Shown: positions 18,422-27,845, numbered from the stretch's first letter. The stretch: DNA of 64,000 nt from an uncultured Clostridia bacterium (GCA_944372665.1 CALVZV010000002.1:17297-81296), one strand, 5' to 3'. Numbers and translations: made by a program. Notes: generated by a model from the sequence alone, not told the origin.

Positions 18422-18673
18422 ATGAGCAACGCAATGATACTGATGTCCGATTTGACAAAGAACAACGTTCTCGCTTCCCTGGATATAATGTGGAAAGGGC
18501 TGCTGGCGATATTTATAGTGATAGGCGTTATAGCCGTGGTCACGTTCATAATGAACGATATGTCCGCCAACCACCTTGAGGGCGGCGGGATCGTCAACCG
18601 CATCAAAGCCTACCTCAGAAAGCGCAGGGAGAAAAAGGCGAGCCATCCGGAAAACGACGCCGAGAGGCAATAA
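18422..18673 (+). CDS. Small OadG-like membrane subunit
   Basis: The 83-residue protein has one membrane helix (about 24-45, KGLLAIFIVIGVIAVVTF) and a strongly basic cytoplasmic tail. It lies 10 bases after the decarboxylase beta gene behind a GGAGG site. Its size, topology and place fit the gamma/OadG-like assembly subunit that accompanies beta subunits in Clostridia. Sequence similarity alone is weak, so the name rests mainly on context. Confidence 0.65.
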   Translation: MSNAMILMSDLTKNNVLASLDIMWKGLLAIFIVIGVIAVVTFIMNDMSANHLEGGGIVNRIKAYLRKRREKKASHPENDAERQ

Positions 18674-18687
18674 TATTCGCGGTTTAT

Positions 18688-18714
18688 AAAGCGGAGCGCG
18701 ACGCGCTCCGCTTT
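18688..18714. terminator. Bidirectional terminator
   Basis: An 11-bp stem AAAGCGGAGCG/CGCTCCGCTTT with a short loop, flanked by A and T runs, sits between two converging genes. Confidence 0.8.
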
Positions 18715-18734
18715 GATCGTTGCGATAAGATCCG

Positions 18735-19424
18735 TTACAGGTGGAATTTTCTTTTTAATTCCGAAACTATCGTCTTGGCTCTGAAAAGCAACGTGCCCAC
18801 AATGACCGCCAATCCTATGATCATGGTAGCTAAAGACAGCACGAAATTTTTATAGTCGTCCAGGATAACCAGCGCCAAAAACGGGATCACGCACATCAGC
18901 GATACCGTCAGAATGTTCAACAGGTAGCGGTTGGGCCGTTTATAGTTTATCGCCAGGAATACAGCTATGGCGATATTTGACACCAGGTACAGTACCGGCA
19001 ACAGAAACTCGGCTATTATTTCCGGATGCGGCAGCACGCCTCTTAGCGAAAATATGACCACAGTCAGCAGAATGGCGTGCACGGTGACCTTTTGAGGGAA
19101 ATACTCGCTGCCGCGCAGAAGTATGCGGAAAAGCAGGTAAATGTACAACAGCAAACTTACCGAGATCCACGAAAACCTGACGTGAGCGGTAACGGTGAGT
19201 TCCGCCGTTATCATTGCCAGAGACAGACTAAGCCACGACAGCAGATATACCTTGTCGAACAGGTTGCCCGACAGCGGCGGCAGACTGGCGCGCTGGGGAT
19301 ACGCACGGGGAGTGCGCTTTATTTCCTCTTTCGAATTGCCTACGTCCGTCAGCCGGACGTGGCACAGCGGACACACGTCCGTCCTGGTAGAAATGCTTAT
19401 CTTACAGTACGGACAGCGCAGCAT
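18735..19424 (-). CDS. Zinc-ribbon multi-pass membrane protein (DUF6320-like)
   Basis: The 229-residue protein begins with a CxxC...CxxC zinc ribbon (CPYCKISISTRTDVCPLC), followed by about six membrane helices from residue 55 onward. It resembles the uncharacterised DUF6320 family of Clostridia, in architecture and in the spacing of the ribbon. It is the third gene of a cysE-cysS operon, starting 1 base after the cysS stop, so it is translationally coupled. Function is unknown; the position next to cysteine genes may be incidental. Confidence 0.75.
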   Translation of the reverse strand: MLRCPYCKISISTRTDVCPLCHVRLTDVGNSKEEIKRTPRAYPQRASLPPLSGNLFDKVYLLSWLSLSLAMITAELTVTAHVRFSWISVSLLLYIYLLFRILLRGSEYFPQKVTVHAILLTVVIFSLRGVLPHPEIIAEFLLPVLYLVSNIAIAVFLAINYKRPNRYLLNILTVSLMCVIPFLALVILDDYKNFVLSLATMIIGLAVIVGTLLFRAKTIVSELKRKFHL

Positions 19425-19425
19425 T

Positions 19426-20823
19426 TTATTCCGACTTAGTCACCTTATACCCTTGCGGCGTATCGATGACCGAATAGCCCATTGCGGCGATTTTTGCCCT
19501 CAGCTCGTCGGCAAGCGCGTAGTTTTTAGCTTTCTTGGCGGCTTTCCTTTCCTCGCACAGGGCGGTTATCTGTTCGGGTACGTCAATCTCCCCGGTTTTT
19601 GCCTGTTCAGCCTCGGCCTTGTCCAGATCCAACCCGAAAATACAGTCGAATTCTTTTGCCAATTCGTATATATCTTTGGATTTAGGCTCCTTTATAGCAG
19701 TAAACAGGACGCCTAAAGCCAAAGGTACGTTCATATCGTCCTCGACGGCGCTGCGGAAAGCCTGACGGAAATTTTCCAGCTTGCCGCTGTCTATGGAGGC
19801 TGAGGACAATCTGTGTTCGCCCAGCTGGCTCATAAGTCTTGTACGGCTGGTCTTTGCCGCGGAAAGTCCTTCGAAGGTAAAGTTCAGCTTTTTGCGGTAA
19901 TGCGTGTTGAGACAGAAGAAACGGAAGTCGAGAGGGGCATAGCCTTTCTGCTCCAGATCCGCGATTGTGTAGGTGTTGCCCAGCGACTTGGACATCTTGC
20001 CGCCGTCGACCAGCATGAATTCGCCGTGCATCCAGAACCTAACGCTCTGTTTTCCGGTTATGGCTTCGTTCTGGGCAATTTCGTTTTCGTGGTGGATGGG
20101 AATGTGGTCGACTCCGCCTGAGTGTATATCGAAGCATTCGCCCAGATATTTTCTGCTCATGGCGGAACACTCGATGTGCCAGCCCGGATATCCTCTGCCC
20201 CAGGGACTGTCCCATTGCATTATGTGTCTGGGGTCGGCTTTTTTCCACAGCGCGAAATCGGCGGGATGGCGTTTTTCGCTGTTGACTTCGACTCTGGCGC
20301 CCGCAAGCTGATCGTCCAGATTGGCGCCCGACAGGCAGCCGTAGCGCGGAAATCTGGCGATGTCGAAGTATATGCCGTCCGAAGTCTCATAGCTGAATCC
20401 CGCGTCCTCCAGAGCCTTTACGTAGGCTATCATTTCGGGAATGTGCTCGGTGGCTTTGGCGATGATCTCGGGCGTACCGATATTTAATTTTTTCAGGTCC
20501 TCGAAAAAGACTTTGGCGTATTTTTCGGCGATCTCCCAGGGGGAGAGCTGCTGCTCGCGCGCCGCGACCGCCATTTTGTCTTCGCCGTCGTCGGAGTCCG
20601 CCATCAGATGTCCGACGTCGGTTATGTTCATAACGCCTTTCAGTTTATAGCCCTCGAATCGCAGGGTGCGCCGTATCAGGTCCATAAAAACGTACGTGCG
20701 CAGATTGCCTATGTGCGCGTAATTATATACGGTGGGTCCGCACGAGTACATGCGCACGGTTTTGCCGTCCATGGGGACGAAATCCTCCTTTTTGCCGGAC
20801 AGTGTGTTGTAAAATCGCAGCAT
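19426..20823 (-). CDS. cysS: Cysteinyl-tRNA synthetase
   Basis: 465 residues, the usual length. Class I synthetase signatures are complete: HIGN in YNYAHIGNLRTY, KMSKSLGN in the C-terminal half, and zinc ligands around MYSCGPT, GWHIECSAM and HHENE. It charges tRNA-Cys in the cytoplasm. It lies 8 bases after cysE, the same order as in many Bacillota, which couples cysteine supply to its use. The 81-base gap upstream of cysE leaves no room for a T-box. Confidence 0.97.
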   Translation of the reverse strand: MLRFYNTLSGKKEDFVPMDGKTVRMYSCGPTVYNYAHIGNLRTYVFMDLIRRTLRFEGYKLKGVMNITDVGHLMADSDDGEDKMAVAAREQQLSPWEIAEKYAKVFFEDLKKLNIGTPEIIAKATEHIPEMIAYVKALEDAGFSYETSDGIYFDIARFPRYGCLSGANLDDQLAGARVEVNSEKRHPADFALWKKADPRHIMQWDSPWGRGYPGWHIECSAMSRKYLGECFDIHSGGVDHIPIHHENEIAQNEAITGKQSVRFWMHGEFMLVDGGKMSKSLGNTYTIADLEQKGYAPLDFRFFCLNTHYRKKLNFTFEGLSAAKTSRTRLMSQLGEHRLSSASIDSGKLENFRQAFRSAVEDDMNVPLALGVLFTAIKEPKSKDIYELAKEFDCIFGLDLDKAEAEQAKTGEIDVPEQITALCEERKAAKKAKNYALADELRAKIAAMGYSVIDTPQGYKVTKSE

Positions 20824-20831
20824 ATTATCTC

Positions 20832-21524
20832 CTAGTTGTCTGACTGGGCGGATTTTATGTGCTCCGCCGGATCGATCTCGTTAGAAATCGAATATTTGCA
20901 CGAGTTGACTCCGAGCATCTCTTCAAGCGTAATGATGCGTTTGTTCAGCCTGGCGAATTCCTCCAGAATGGGGTCGGGAAGTTTTTGGTCCAGGTCCTTG
21001 AATTTTTCGCCGAACATTCTGACCACTCTGCCGGGCACGCCGACGATGGTGGAATGCGGCGGCACGTCTTTTAGCACGACGGAGCCGGCCCCTATCTTGG
21101 AATAATCGCCGATTTTGACCGGACCCAGCACTTTGGCGCCGGCGCTTATCATCACGTTGTTGCCGATGGTGGGGTGGCGCTTGCCTACGTCTTTGCCGGT
21201 GCCGCCCAGGGTAACGCCTTGGTAAATGGTGACGTTGTTGCCGATTTCCGCGGTTTCGCCGATGACCACTCCCGAGCCGTGATCGATGAACACGCCTTCG
21301 CCTATGATGGCGCCCGGGTGTATCTCGATGCCTGTTTTGCGGCGGGCGCGCTGACTTATAATGCGCGCGATAAGATAGTGTCCTCGCATATAGAACGCGT
21401 GGGCGATGCGGTAGTGGTATAACGCCTTAACGCCGGCGTAGGTAAAAAAGACTTCCCATTTGGATTTTGCGGCGGGATCGTTGGCGAGCGCCGCTTCTAT
21501 ATCTCTTTTAAGATGTTTGAACAT
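20832..21524 (-). CDS. cysE: Serine O-acetyltransferase
   Basis: The 230-residue protein is the short bacterial form (EpsC/CysE). After an N-terminal helical domain the left-handed beta-helix carries [20 protein letters not shown], with the catalytic His-Asp pair in FIDHG, then VTLGGTGK and GVPGRVV. It makes O-acetylserine from serine and acetyl-CoA, the first step of cysteine synthesis. It is first in the operon cysE-cysS-zinc ribbon protein. The C-terminal 45 residues after RVVRMF are longer than usual and may bear the feedback tail. Confidence 0.95.
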   Translation of the reverse strand: MFKHLKRDIEAALANDPAAKSKWEVFFTYAGVKALYHYRIAHAFYMRGHYLIARIISQRARRKTGIEIHPGAIIGEGVFIDHGSGVVIGETAEIGNNVTIYQGVTLGGTGKDVGKRHPTIGNNVMISAGAKVLGPVKIGDYSKIGAGSVVLKDVPPHSTIVGVPGRVVRMFGEKFKDLDQKLPDPILEEFARLNKRIITLEEMLGVNSCKYSISNEIDPAEHIKSAQSDN

Positions 21525-21548
21525 ATTTCCGTTTACTATACTATACTA

Positions 21549-21577
21549 GGAAATGAAGGCGAATTGCCTCCATTTCC
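21549..21577. other. Hairpin in the gap upstream of cysE
   Basis: GGAAATG and CATTTCC arms, with an inner AGGC/GCCT stem, one mismatch and a 5-base loop. It sits between the membrane protein gene stop (21606) and cysE. The T run expected of an intrinsic terminator is missing on both strands, so it could be a weak terminator or a leader structure. Confidence 0.4.
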
Positions 21578-21605
21578 GTGACGTTTATGGAGATTTTCCG
21601 AAACC

Positions 21606-23057
21606 TCAGCGTTTCGGCATTCTGGAGCTCGTCGGAGAACGCGAACCGGCAAGCGCCACTTTTCCGGACGTCTTTTTGAGCGCGTTCCTGTCGCCGGGCT
21701 GACCGGGTTTGGTAGGAGCCGTGTGTCCGGCGTACGTATGCTTCTTGTTGCCTTTGGGAACGTAGGCTATTGTCTGGGCGCGGCGGTTGCGGAACAGCAG
21801 CGGCAGCAGCGCGATAACGAAGGGGATCAGCACCAGGATCGGGAATGCCATGTTGATGCAGATAAGCGCCGCGTTAGCGAGCAGGTTGTTGCCGGAATCA
21901 ACGATGGTCGCGGAAACGAAGGATTCCCAGTCGGTGCTGAAATAGTTGGAGAACGCCGACGAAACGGCTTCCGAAGAAAGCTCCTCCAGTTCTATGAACG
22001 CGGGACATATCGCCGTCAGCAGCAGACACAGCAGTATCAGTATAGGCAGAACGTGCAGCCTCCTGGACGTGTAGCTGAAAAGTCTTCCGATATTTATTAC
22101 CAGTTCGATTGCGGACAGCACCAGCGTCAGCACCATAAACACTATGGTTCCGTACGTGGCTATGTGTCTGACGACGTTCAGAGTGTTGATGTCGCCGGCC
22201 TCGTCGCGCGTTATCTCGATGTCGTCTGCGCGGTCGCGCAGGAATCTGATATAATACCAGCTTACTCCCTGCATGGAATCGAGGTTCTCGATCACGTCGA
22301 TGCGGTTGGAGCTGAGCATCGGAGTGCGGAACAGCGCCTTGATGATGTCGAACACGGTGATATCCACGGAGATCATTTTGAGATCTCTGTACAGATAGAC
22401 TTTATCGGGATAGGTGTGGTCGGCAGCCATATAGCGTTCGCCCTGTTCGGGCACTTCGTTGGGGTTGATGTACGTGCCGGCAGGCCAGTTGCCGTCGTTG
22501 GGCACTTCGAAATCCAGCTCTCCGGGTCCCAGGCGTATATACGCCACCGAGGTTATGGTCAGGCGCATGCCGGTGGTTTCGTAGAGCGTGTCGTTGATCT
22601 GGTTGATGTTGGCGGACGACAGGAAGGTCGAGCAGAGCAAGACCGCCAGCATCACTGCCAGCAGGATTATGGTCACCAACGGGCAGGCGGCTCCGAAATA
22701 TCTGGTTTTGGAAAAGTAGGATTCGAAGTCGAAATCGACGTCGGAATAGGCGTCGACATACTTGCCCAGCGCTTTTTCGCGTTTTTCGCGCTGGATAGTA
22801 TTGTACTCGGAATGCGTTTTCATTTCGGCGGCAAGGATGTTGGGATCGTAGTCGCCGCGTTCCACCTTGTTCAGGAGCTTTTTGTATTCGGAGCGCGTCC
22901 TTCTGAGTTTGGCGCGCGTGTAGGGGGAATCGCTTTCGCGGATCTCCCATTTGATCTCGCTTATTTTACGTTTAAGCAACCCGACGAGTACGGCTTCGTC
23001 GCGTTCGGTCCACTTTGCGGTGAACATTTTGCTGGTCGTAAGCGGTGCTTGAGCCAT
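21606..23057 (-). CDS. Multi-pass membrane protein of unknown function, 483 aa
   Basis: The start is placed at the ATG at 23057, which has a GGAGG site 8 bases upstream; an open frame continues 18 codons further without one. The protein has a basic, helical cytoplasmic N-terminal region (about 1-115), a first membrane helix (about 122-145), a large extracytoplasmic domain (about 146-300), three or four further helices and a basic Ser/Pro/Gly-rich tail. I recognise no catalytic motif or family. It has its own promoter and no co-transcribed partner. Confidence 0.7.
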   Translation of the reverse strand: MAQAPLTTSKMFTAKWTERDEAVLVGLLKRKISEIKWEIRESDSPYTRAKLRRTRSEYKKLLNKVERGDYDPNILAAEMKTHSEYNTIQREKREKALGKYVDAYSDVDFDFESYFSKTRYFGAACPLVTIILLAVMLAVLLCSTFLSSANINQINDTLYETTGMRLTITSVAYIRLGPGELDFEVPNDGNWPAGTYINPNEVPEQGERYMAADHTYPDKVYLYRDLKMISVDITVFDIIKALFRTPMLSSNRIDVIENLDSMQGVSWYYIRFLRDRADDIEITRDEAGDINTLNVVRHIATYGTIVFMVLTLVLSAIELVINIGRLFSYTSRRLHVLPILILLCLLLTAICPAFIELEELSSEAVSSAFSNYFSTDWESFVSATIVDSGNNLLANAALICINMAFPILVLIPFVIALLPLLFRNRRAQTIAYVPKGNKKHTYAGHTAPTKPGQPGDRNALKKTSGKVALAGSRSPTSSRMPKR

Positions 23058-23115
23058 TATCGATCCTCCTAAATACATACGCGCACAACGGGTGCGCCCG
23101 TATATACACATTTAC

Positions 23116-23144
23116 ATTATATATCCCCGACGTATAAATTTCAA
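23116..23144 (-). promoter_or_regulatory. Promoter of the 483-aa membrane protein gene
   Basis: On the minus strand TTGAAA (23144-23139), a 17-bp spacer and TATAAT (23121-23116) lie about 60 bases upstream of the chosen start. This supports the shorter start, since the longer frame would begin at or before the transcript start. Confidence 0.65.
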
Positions 23145-23273
23145 GTACTAAATTATGTAATGTGATTTCGGCGCGCAAGCGGCGTATCCGACGCACAATC
23201 GCCGTACTCCGGGCAGGGAAAGAATAAAAGAGTAAAACCGTATAATCGCTTTCGGTATCGGGATACTATTTCC

Positions 23274-24371
23274 ATGAAAAAAACGCTGATGATCGTTCTG
23301 ACGGCGGTGCTGCTGCTGATAGCCGCCGATCTGGACGTCACCGAAACCATACTCGGGAAATTACGCTCGGCGTTTTATCCTGCGTTCGTAGGAGTGCTCG
23401 TGGCGCTGTTTCTGAACGCGCCGGTGAAATTCCTGGAGAACGGACTGCTTTCGTCGCCAAAGCTCGCGCGATTCAGGCGCGCGCTCTCGTTGGGAATCAC
23501 CGTGACGGGCGTGGGCGGAGTGCTTGCCGGGATAATCGCGCTGACATCCTCGCAGATAGGCGACAGCGTTGCGGGACTGACAGAGGCGCTCGAAAGCCTC
23601 AAGAACAACGCTTCCGATTCGCGAATCGTCGACACGCTGATCGTCGAGGGCGGAAAAATTTTAAAGGAGAAGCTGCCCGATCTGACGTCGCTGGCGTTAA
23701 ACGGCGTAAAAGAAGCCGTTTCGCTGTTTTTGGGAGTGGCGTTGGGAGTCATGCTGGTCGCTTCGAAAGAGAGCGTCGCCGGCATGCTGTATGCAGTCGC
23801 GGACAGGATACTCGGCGCCGAAAGAGGGGCGCTATTCAGAGGCGCGCTCAGTGCGGCGGCGGATAAATTCTCGAAGTTTTTGGGCGGACAGGCGCTTGAA
23901 GCGCTGATTTTCGGAGCCGTCTGTTATGTATGCTTTCTGCTTCTCAAGATCCCGTATCCGATGCTGATAGCCCTGATAGTCGCGCTGACAAACCTTATCC
24001 CGACGCTGGGCGGCTATATCGGCGGCGTGCTGGGCGCGGTGGCGGTTCTGGCGGCGGCGCCCGACAAAGTGCTGATATTCGCGGCGGCGATACTCGTCCT
24101 GCAGCAGCTGGAGCAGATCACGACCTACCCGGTGATAGTGGGCAGATACGTAGGGCTGAAGAGCTTTTACGTGATGCTCGCGGTCGTGGCGGGCGGAGGA
24201 CTGATGGGCTTCTGGGGACTGATACTGGGAGTGCCTATGGCTGCGTTCGCGTACAATCTGCTGGAAGTCCTGCTCAGACGGAAAAGCGCCACGGCTACAG
24301 ACGCCGATTGCGATACTCGGGAAGCGGCTTCGGAAAAAAAGGGGACGACCGACCTTCAAAACAGGAGTTAA
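23274..24371 (+). CDS. AI-2E family transporter
   Basis: The 365-residue membrane protein matches the AI-2E (TqsA/YdiK/PerM) family: two N-terminal helices, a soluble amphipathic region (about 85-150), a C-terminal block with the conserved loop IPYPMLIALIVALTNLIPT and GGYIGG, and PVIVGRYVGL near the end. Family members have been linked to autoinducer-2 export or Na+(Li+)/H+ antiport; the substrate here cannot be told. No good ribosome binding site precedes the ATG. The tail is short and charged. Confidence 0.85.
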   Translation: MKKTLMIVLTAVLLLIAADLDVTETILGKLRSAFYPAFVGVLVALFLNAPVKFLENGLLSSPKLARFRRALSLGITVTGVGGVLAGIIALTSSQIGDSVAGLTEALESLKNNASDSRIVDTLIVEGGKILKEKLPDLTSLALNGVKEAVSLFLGVALGVMLVASKESVAGMLYAVADRILGAERGALFRGALSAAADKFSKFLGGQALEALIFGAVCYVCFLLLKIPYPMLIALIVALTNLIPTLGGYIGGVLGAVAVLAAAPDKVLIFAAAILVLQQLEQITTYPVIVGRYVGLKSFYVMLAVVAGGGLMGFWGLILGVPMAAFAYNLLEVLLRRKSATATDADCDTREAASEKKGTTDLQNRS

Positions 24372-24422
24372 TTCGGCTAATTATGCCTTATTTTGCAGGG
24401 ATAATGCGGCGATAATCCGAAT

Positions 24423-25424
24423 ATGGAAATTTATTTTTCGACAAACGGCGTCAAAGCGGCGGTAGATTACGTACGCAAAAACTACCCGGGCGTCACGGTG
24501 GGACTTTCGGGCGCCGGCGAGGAGACAGCCGAACAGTTCTGCCGCGCAGGAAATCCGGCGCACTGCGGCGAGGAAGCCTTTTCCGAAAGCACCAGACTGT
24601 TCCTGGGCTTCGGCTCGGCGCGTGCGTATTCGGAAGCCAGACTTGCCGCCGCAGACGAGTGCGATTACATACTTTCAGTCGATTCCGACATCGCGGCGGC
24701 GTTTTCAGAATATTCGATAATAGGATTCCGAAAAATGAAATATAAGTACCCTAAAGCAGTTTTCTTTTCGACAGATTCAAGCGATGACGTTTTGGGCGCG
24801 GAGGCGTACGCGTATCTGACAAGGCTGTATGCAGGGCTTGTCGACGCGGGATTGGCGTCTATGTATTCGCCCCGTTCCGTTGCGGCGCGAAGCCTTATCG
24901 ACAGGGCAAAAGAGCTGCTGCTCGATCCCGGCGATGTCGAGAAGATGATCCGCTCCGGCTGGGAGCTCGCCGTCAAGGCGGGGGATACCGGAGATTTTTT
25001 CGATTTTGCCGACCGCTTCTGTCCGGACGGCAGAGAGGGGCTGCATCACAGATTTTTATGTTATTATATCGCTTTAATGTTGGGCATTCGATTTACAAAG
25101 TTTCCTTTCCGTAGTATATTATTAGGGAAAGACGAAGTGCGCGCGCGTATCGTTATGGAAAAGCACGCAGCGCTCGGCGCCGTCGGAGAGCGGTGCCGTC
25201 CTGACCCGGAACCGATGAAAGCGCTGGCGGAAAAGTATCTGCCCGATGCCGGCGAACTCAACGCCGTAGGCGAAGGATTTTTCCCCGCTGCGGGGAAAAA
25301 GGCGGTGTCTCCGGAAACCATACTCGGAGCGCTCGGCGCGGCGGCTTCGCTGTCGGAGGGGCGCGGTTTCCAGTCGTTGCTTGCGGGCTCGGGATTCACC
25401 GATGCCGTGCTTGATGCGCTGTAG
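24423..25424 (+). CDS. Divergent dehydroquinate synthase/Fe-ADH-like protein
   Basis: The 333-residue soluble protein has a layout that faintly recalls the glycerol-1-phosphate dehydrogenase/iron alcohol dehydrogenase fold: an alpha/beta N-terminal half with LFLGFGSARAYSEA at the place where the family has a Gly-rich GSGxxxD nucleotide loop, then a helical half. The usual Asp and the metal-binding His residues are not evident, so it may be a degenerate or non-catalytic relative, or something else. It precedes a HAD phosphatase by 29 bases and is probably co-transcribed with it. Function unknown. Confidence 0.55.
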   Translation: MEIYFSTNGVKAAVDYVRKNYPGVTVGLSGAGEETAEQFCRAGNPAHCGEEAFSESTRLFLGFGSARAYSEARLAAADECDYILSVDSDIAAAFSEYSIIGFRKMKYKYPKAVFFSTDSSDDVLGAEAYAYLTRLYAGLVDAGLASMYSPRSVAARSLIDRAKELLLDPGDVEKMIRSGWELAVKAGDTGDFFDFADRFCPDGREGLHHRFLCYYIALMLGIRFTKFPFRSILLGKDEVRARIVMEKHAALGAVGERCRPDPEPMKALAEKYLPDAGELNAVGEGFFPAAGKKAVSPETILGALGAAASLSEGRGFQSLLAGSGFTDAVLDAL

Positions 25425-25453
25425 GGATAATTTACTTTAGCAAAAGAGGAGAT

Positions 25454-26233
25454 ATGAAGCTCAAAGTTGACGCCGATTTGTTTTTGTTCGATCTGGACGG
25501 CACGGTATATTTGGGAGACACGCCGATAGAAGGCGCCATGGAAACGCTGGGGAAGCTGAGCGCCATGGGCAAAAAAGTTTGTTTTCTGACCAATAATTCG
25601 TCCAAAGACAAGCGCGAGTACGTTCGCAAGCTGACTTCGATGGGGTATCCCGTCGATTTGTGGCAGATAATAACTTCCACCATGGCGGCGGTGCAGTTTC
25701 TGCATACCCGGCGCCCCTCCAAAAGCGTGTATCCCGTAGGCACCCCGACGTTCATAAAGACGCTGGAGGAGGAGTCGATACCGATAAGCGACGATGCGGA
25801 TATCGTGCTGTTGGCGTTCGACACCACTTTGACCTACGATAAACTCTGGCGCGCCAACGTGCTGCTGGAAAAAGGCAGGGAGTTCATTGCCACCCACCCC
25901 GACACGGTATGTCCTTCCGACAGGGGAGACATGCCCGACGTGGGTTCGCTGATGGCGCTTCTGGAGTGTTCTTCCGGGCGCGCGCCCTCGGTGATCTGCG
26001 GCAAGCCGCACTCGCCCATGGCTGAGATCATAGCGCATCTGTTCGACATTCCCAAGGAAAAGATAGTCATGGTGGGCGACAGGCTTTACACGGATATTCT
26101 TTTCGGGATAAACAACGGTTACCAGTCGGTTTTGGTGCTTTCCGGCGAAACTTCCGTGGAAATGCTCAATGCCAGCGGCATAAAGCCTTCGTTCGTGTTC
26201 GACTCCATACGCGACATGATCGAGGACGACTGA
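25454..26233 (+). CDS. HAD-superfamily hydrolase, NagD/PGPase-like (class IIA)
   Basis: The 259-residue protein carries HAD motif I FLFDLDGTVYLGD (nucleophile Asp in DLDGT), motif II FLTNNSS, and motif IV VMVGDRLYTDILFG with the magnesium-binding Asp pair. The cap between motifs II and III is of the C2 type, which identifies the NagD/4-nitrophenylphosphatase/phosphoglycolate phosphatase branch. The substrate is a small phosphate ester, not further defined. It has a good AGAGGAG site and ends just before a promoter for the next gene. Confidence 0.88.
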   Translation: MKLKVDADLFLFDLDGTVYLGDTPIEGAMETLGKLSAMGKKVCFLTNNSSKDKREYVRKLTSMGYPVDLWQIITSTMAAVQFLHTRRPSKSVYPVGTPTFIKTLEEESIPISDDADIVLLAFDTTLTYDKLWRANVLLEKGREFIATHPDTVCPSDRGDMPDVGSLMALLECSSGRAPSVICGKPHSPMAEIIAHLFDIPKEKIVMVGDRLYTDILFGINNGYQSVLVLSGETSVEMLNASGIKPSFVFDSIRDMIEDD

Positions 26234-26252
26234 GCAAAAATTTTAAAAAGGG

Positions 26253-26281
26253 TTGCATTCGCGCGCCCGTTAATATATAAT
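26253..26281 (+). promoter_or_regulatory. Promoter of the lipoprotein gene
   Basis: TTGCAT (26253-26258), a 17-bp spacer and TATAAT (26276-26281), about 50 bases before the chosen ATG. Confidence 0.65.
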
Positions 26282-26331
26282 AGATAAACATTCCGGTGTT
26301 ATTCGGAACAATAATCGGAACGGAGAAAACG

Positions 26332-27789
26332 ATGAAAAAGAAAACGGTTATATCGGTTGTGGCTGTGATCATGCTGGTGGCGCTGACGTGCGCGGTGCTG
26401 GCAGGTTGCAACAAGACTTATAAACGCGACGCATTGGCAAATTCGCCCACCGGCGATTCGCCCGTTACCGGCAACGGCGGCATGGCGGTCAGGGTCGGCG
26501 ATTATCTTTATTTTATAAACGGTTATGCCGGTCAGGACGCCGCCAACGAATTCGGCGAAGTCGTCAAGGGCGCGATAATGCGCGTAAAATTCGACGCCTC
26601 GGGCAATCCCGATGTTTCGACGGTGGAAACCGTCGTTCCCAAGAACGTCTACAACACTTCCGCTACCTCGTCTTTGGTGGTCAGAAGCGGATATATCTAT
26701 TTCACGACGCCTTCGGACAAGAGCGACTCGGACGGCAACGCCAAGACTTCGGAAATGGTCCTGATGCGTTCGACGCTGGACGGCGCTAAAACCGAAACGA
26801 TCGCCGAATTTTCGGACTATACCCCTAATTACAGGGTTTCCGCCAACTATATCGTTTATGTCAATTCGGCTTCCGAGCTGCATCTTATCGATCTTAACGC
26901 AAAGCGCTTTACCGATACCGTGATCGATACGGAAGTAAGTTCTTTCACGGTGCCCGACTATGCCGACGCGTATAACACGATGGAGGACGTCGTTTTCTAT
27001 CTTAAGAGCGCGGAGGGCGCGTACGCCACGCACAATATAGTGTACGCGTATAAAGCCGGCGGTTCTCCCAAGGCGGTCATCGACGGGCTCGGTTCCTACC
27101 CCGCCGCGGAGCTGCCGCATCCGGGCGGCTACAAGATCAGTCTGCTCGACGTTACTTTCGACGGTGACGGGCTGAGGCTGGAGTACACCAAGAGCGATTC
27201 CGGCGCCAACACCAAGTCCACGGGCGTATATTCGTACCTGTTCGACGCGACGCTGTCGTTCAATTCCGCCGCCGAGGTACGCTACACCACGGGAGCGACC
27301 TACACTTCGCTGTGGTATCTGGATTCCGAGAACATACTGGCCGTCGATTCCGATTCGATAGACTTCATTTTCAAGAAAGGCGACTCCTGGGAAATCAGGC
27401 GTAACCTCGTCGAAGTTTCTTCCGTCAGCATACTGAACGCTTCGATGACGGCATCCGCCGAGTCTGCGGACGTAGTAACGCTAAGGATCGATTATATCAA
27501 TTCCAGCAAGGTCTACGGCATTTCGCTGGTACTCGACAAAAACGATACCGCTAACCTCGACTACGATTCCGTGGAATTGCTGTTCGATTCCAAGTACGCG
27601 ACCGACTGGCTGTCGCTCGATCTTGTAGGGAATACGGTATATTTCTTCAATTCAGACGTTTTGAACAACATTTATTATGTCAATCTCGATACGGTTGACC
27701 CGCGTGACGCCAGCTCCAGGATCGCGAAGCGTCTCGGCGTATTCAGTCCCGAGGACGTTATAGGGATGCTGGAGTCCGTTTCCGAATAG
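26332..27789 (+). CDS. Lipoprotein with beta-propeller-like (DUF5050-like) domain
   Basis: The start is the ATG at 26332 after CGGAG. Residues 1-24 form a lipoprotein signal (KKK, hydrophobic core, lipobox LAGC), so the mature protein is tethered to the outer face of the membrane. The remaining 460 residues are beta-rich, with repeated short blocks such as VGDYLYFINGY, RSGYIYFTT and ELHLIDL, as in DUF5050-type propellers of Clostridia. Polar, with few Cys. Function is unknown; a surface binding or sensing role is likely. It has its own promoter and a strong terminator. Confidence 0.75.
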   Translation: MKKKTVISVVAVIMLVALTCAVLAGCNKTYKRDALANSPTGDSPVTGNGGMAVRVGDYLYFINGYAGQDAANEFGEVVKGAIMRVKFDASGNPDVSTVETVVPKNVYNTSATSSLVVRSGYIYFTTPSDKSDSDGNAKTSEMVLMRSTLDGAKTETIAEFSDYTPNYRVSANYIVYVNSASELHLIDLNAKRFTDTVIDTEVSSFTVPDYADAYNTMEDVVFYLKSAEGAYATHNIVYAYKAGGSPKAVIDGLGSYPAAELPHPGGYKISLLDVTFDGDGLRLEYTKSDSGANTKSTGVYSYLFDATLSFNSAAEVRYTTGATYTSLWYLDSENILAVDSDSIDFIFKKGDSWEIRRNLVEVSSVSILNASMTASAESADVVTLRIDYINSSKVYGISLVLDKNDTANLDYDSVELLFDSKYATDWLSLDLVGNTVYFFNSDVLNNIYYVNLDTVDPRDASSRIAKRLGVFSPEDVIGMLESVSE

Positions 27790-27819
27790 GTCAGCACAGA
27801 GCTGTATCAGATAAGTATG

Positions 27820-27845
27820 AAGCGGCGGACAAGCCGCCGCTTTTT
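27820..27845 (+). terminator. Intrinsic terminator after the lipoprotein gene
   Basis: AAGCGGCGG/CCGCCGCTT stem with a 5-base loop, followed by TTTTT. Confidence 0.88.

Noticed and set aside
21525-21605. T-box leader before cysE-cysS
   Set aside because: Only 81 bases lie between genes, with no T-box sequence or specifier-loop structure; the hairpin there is simple.
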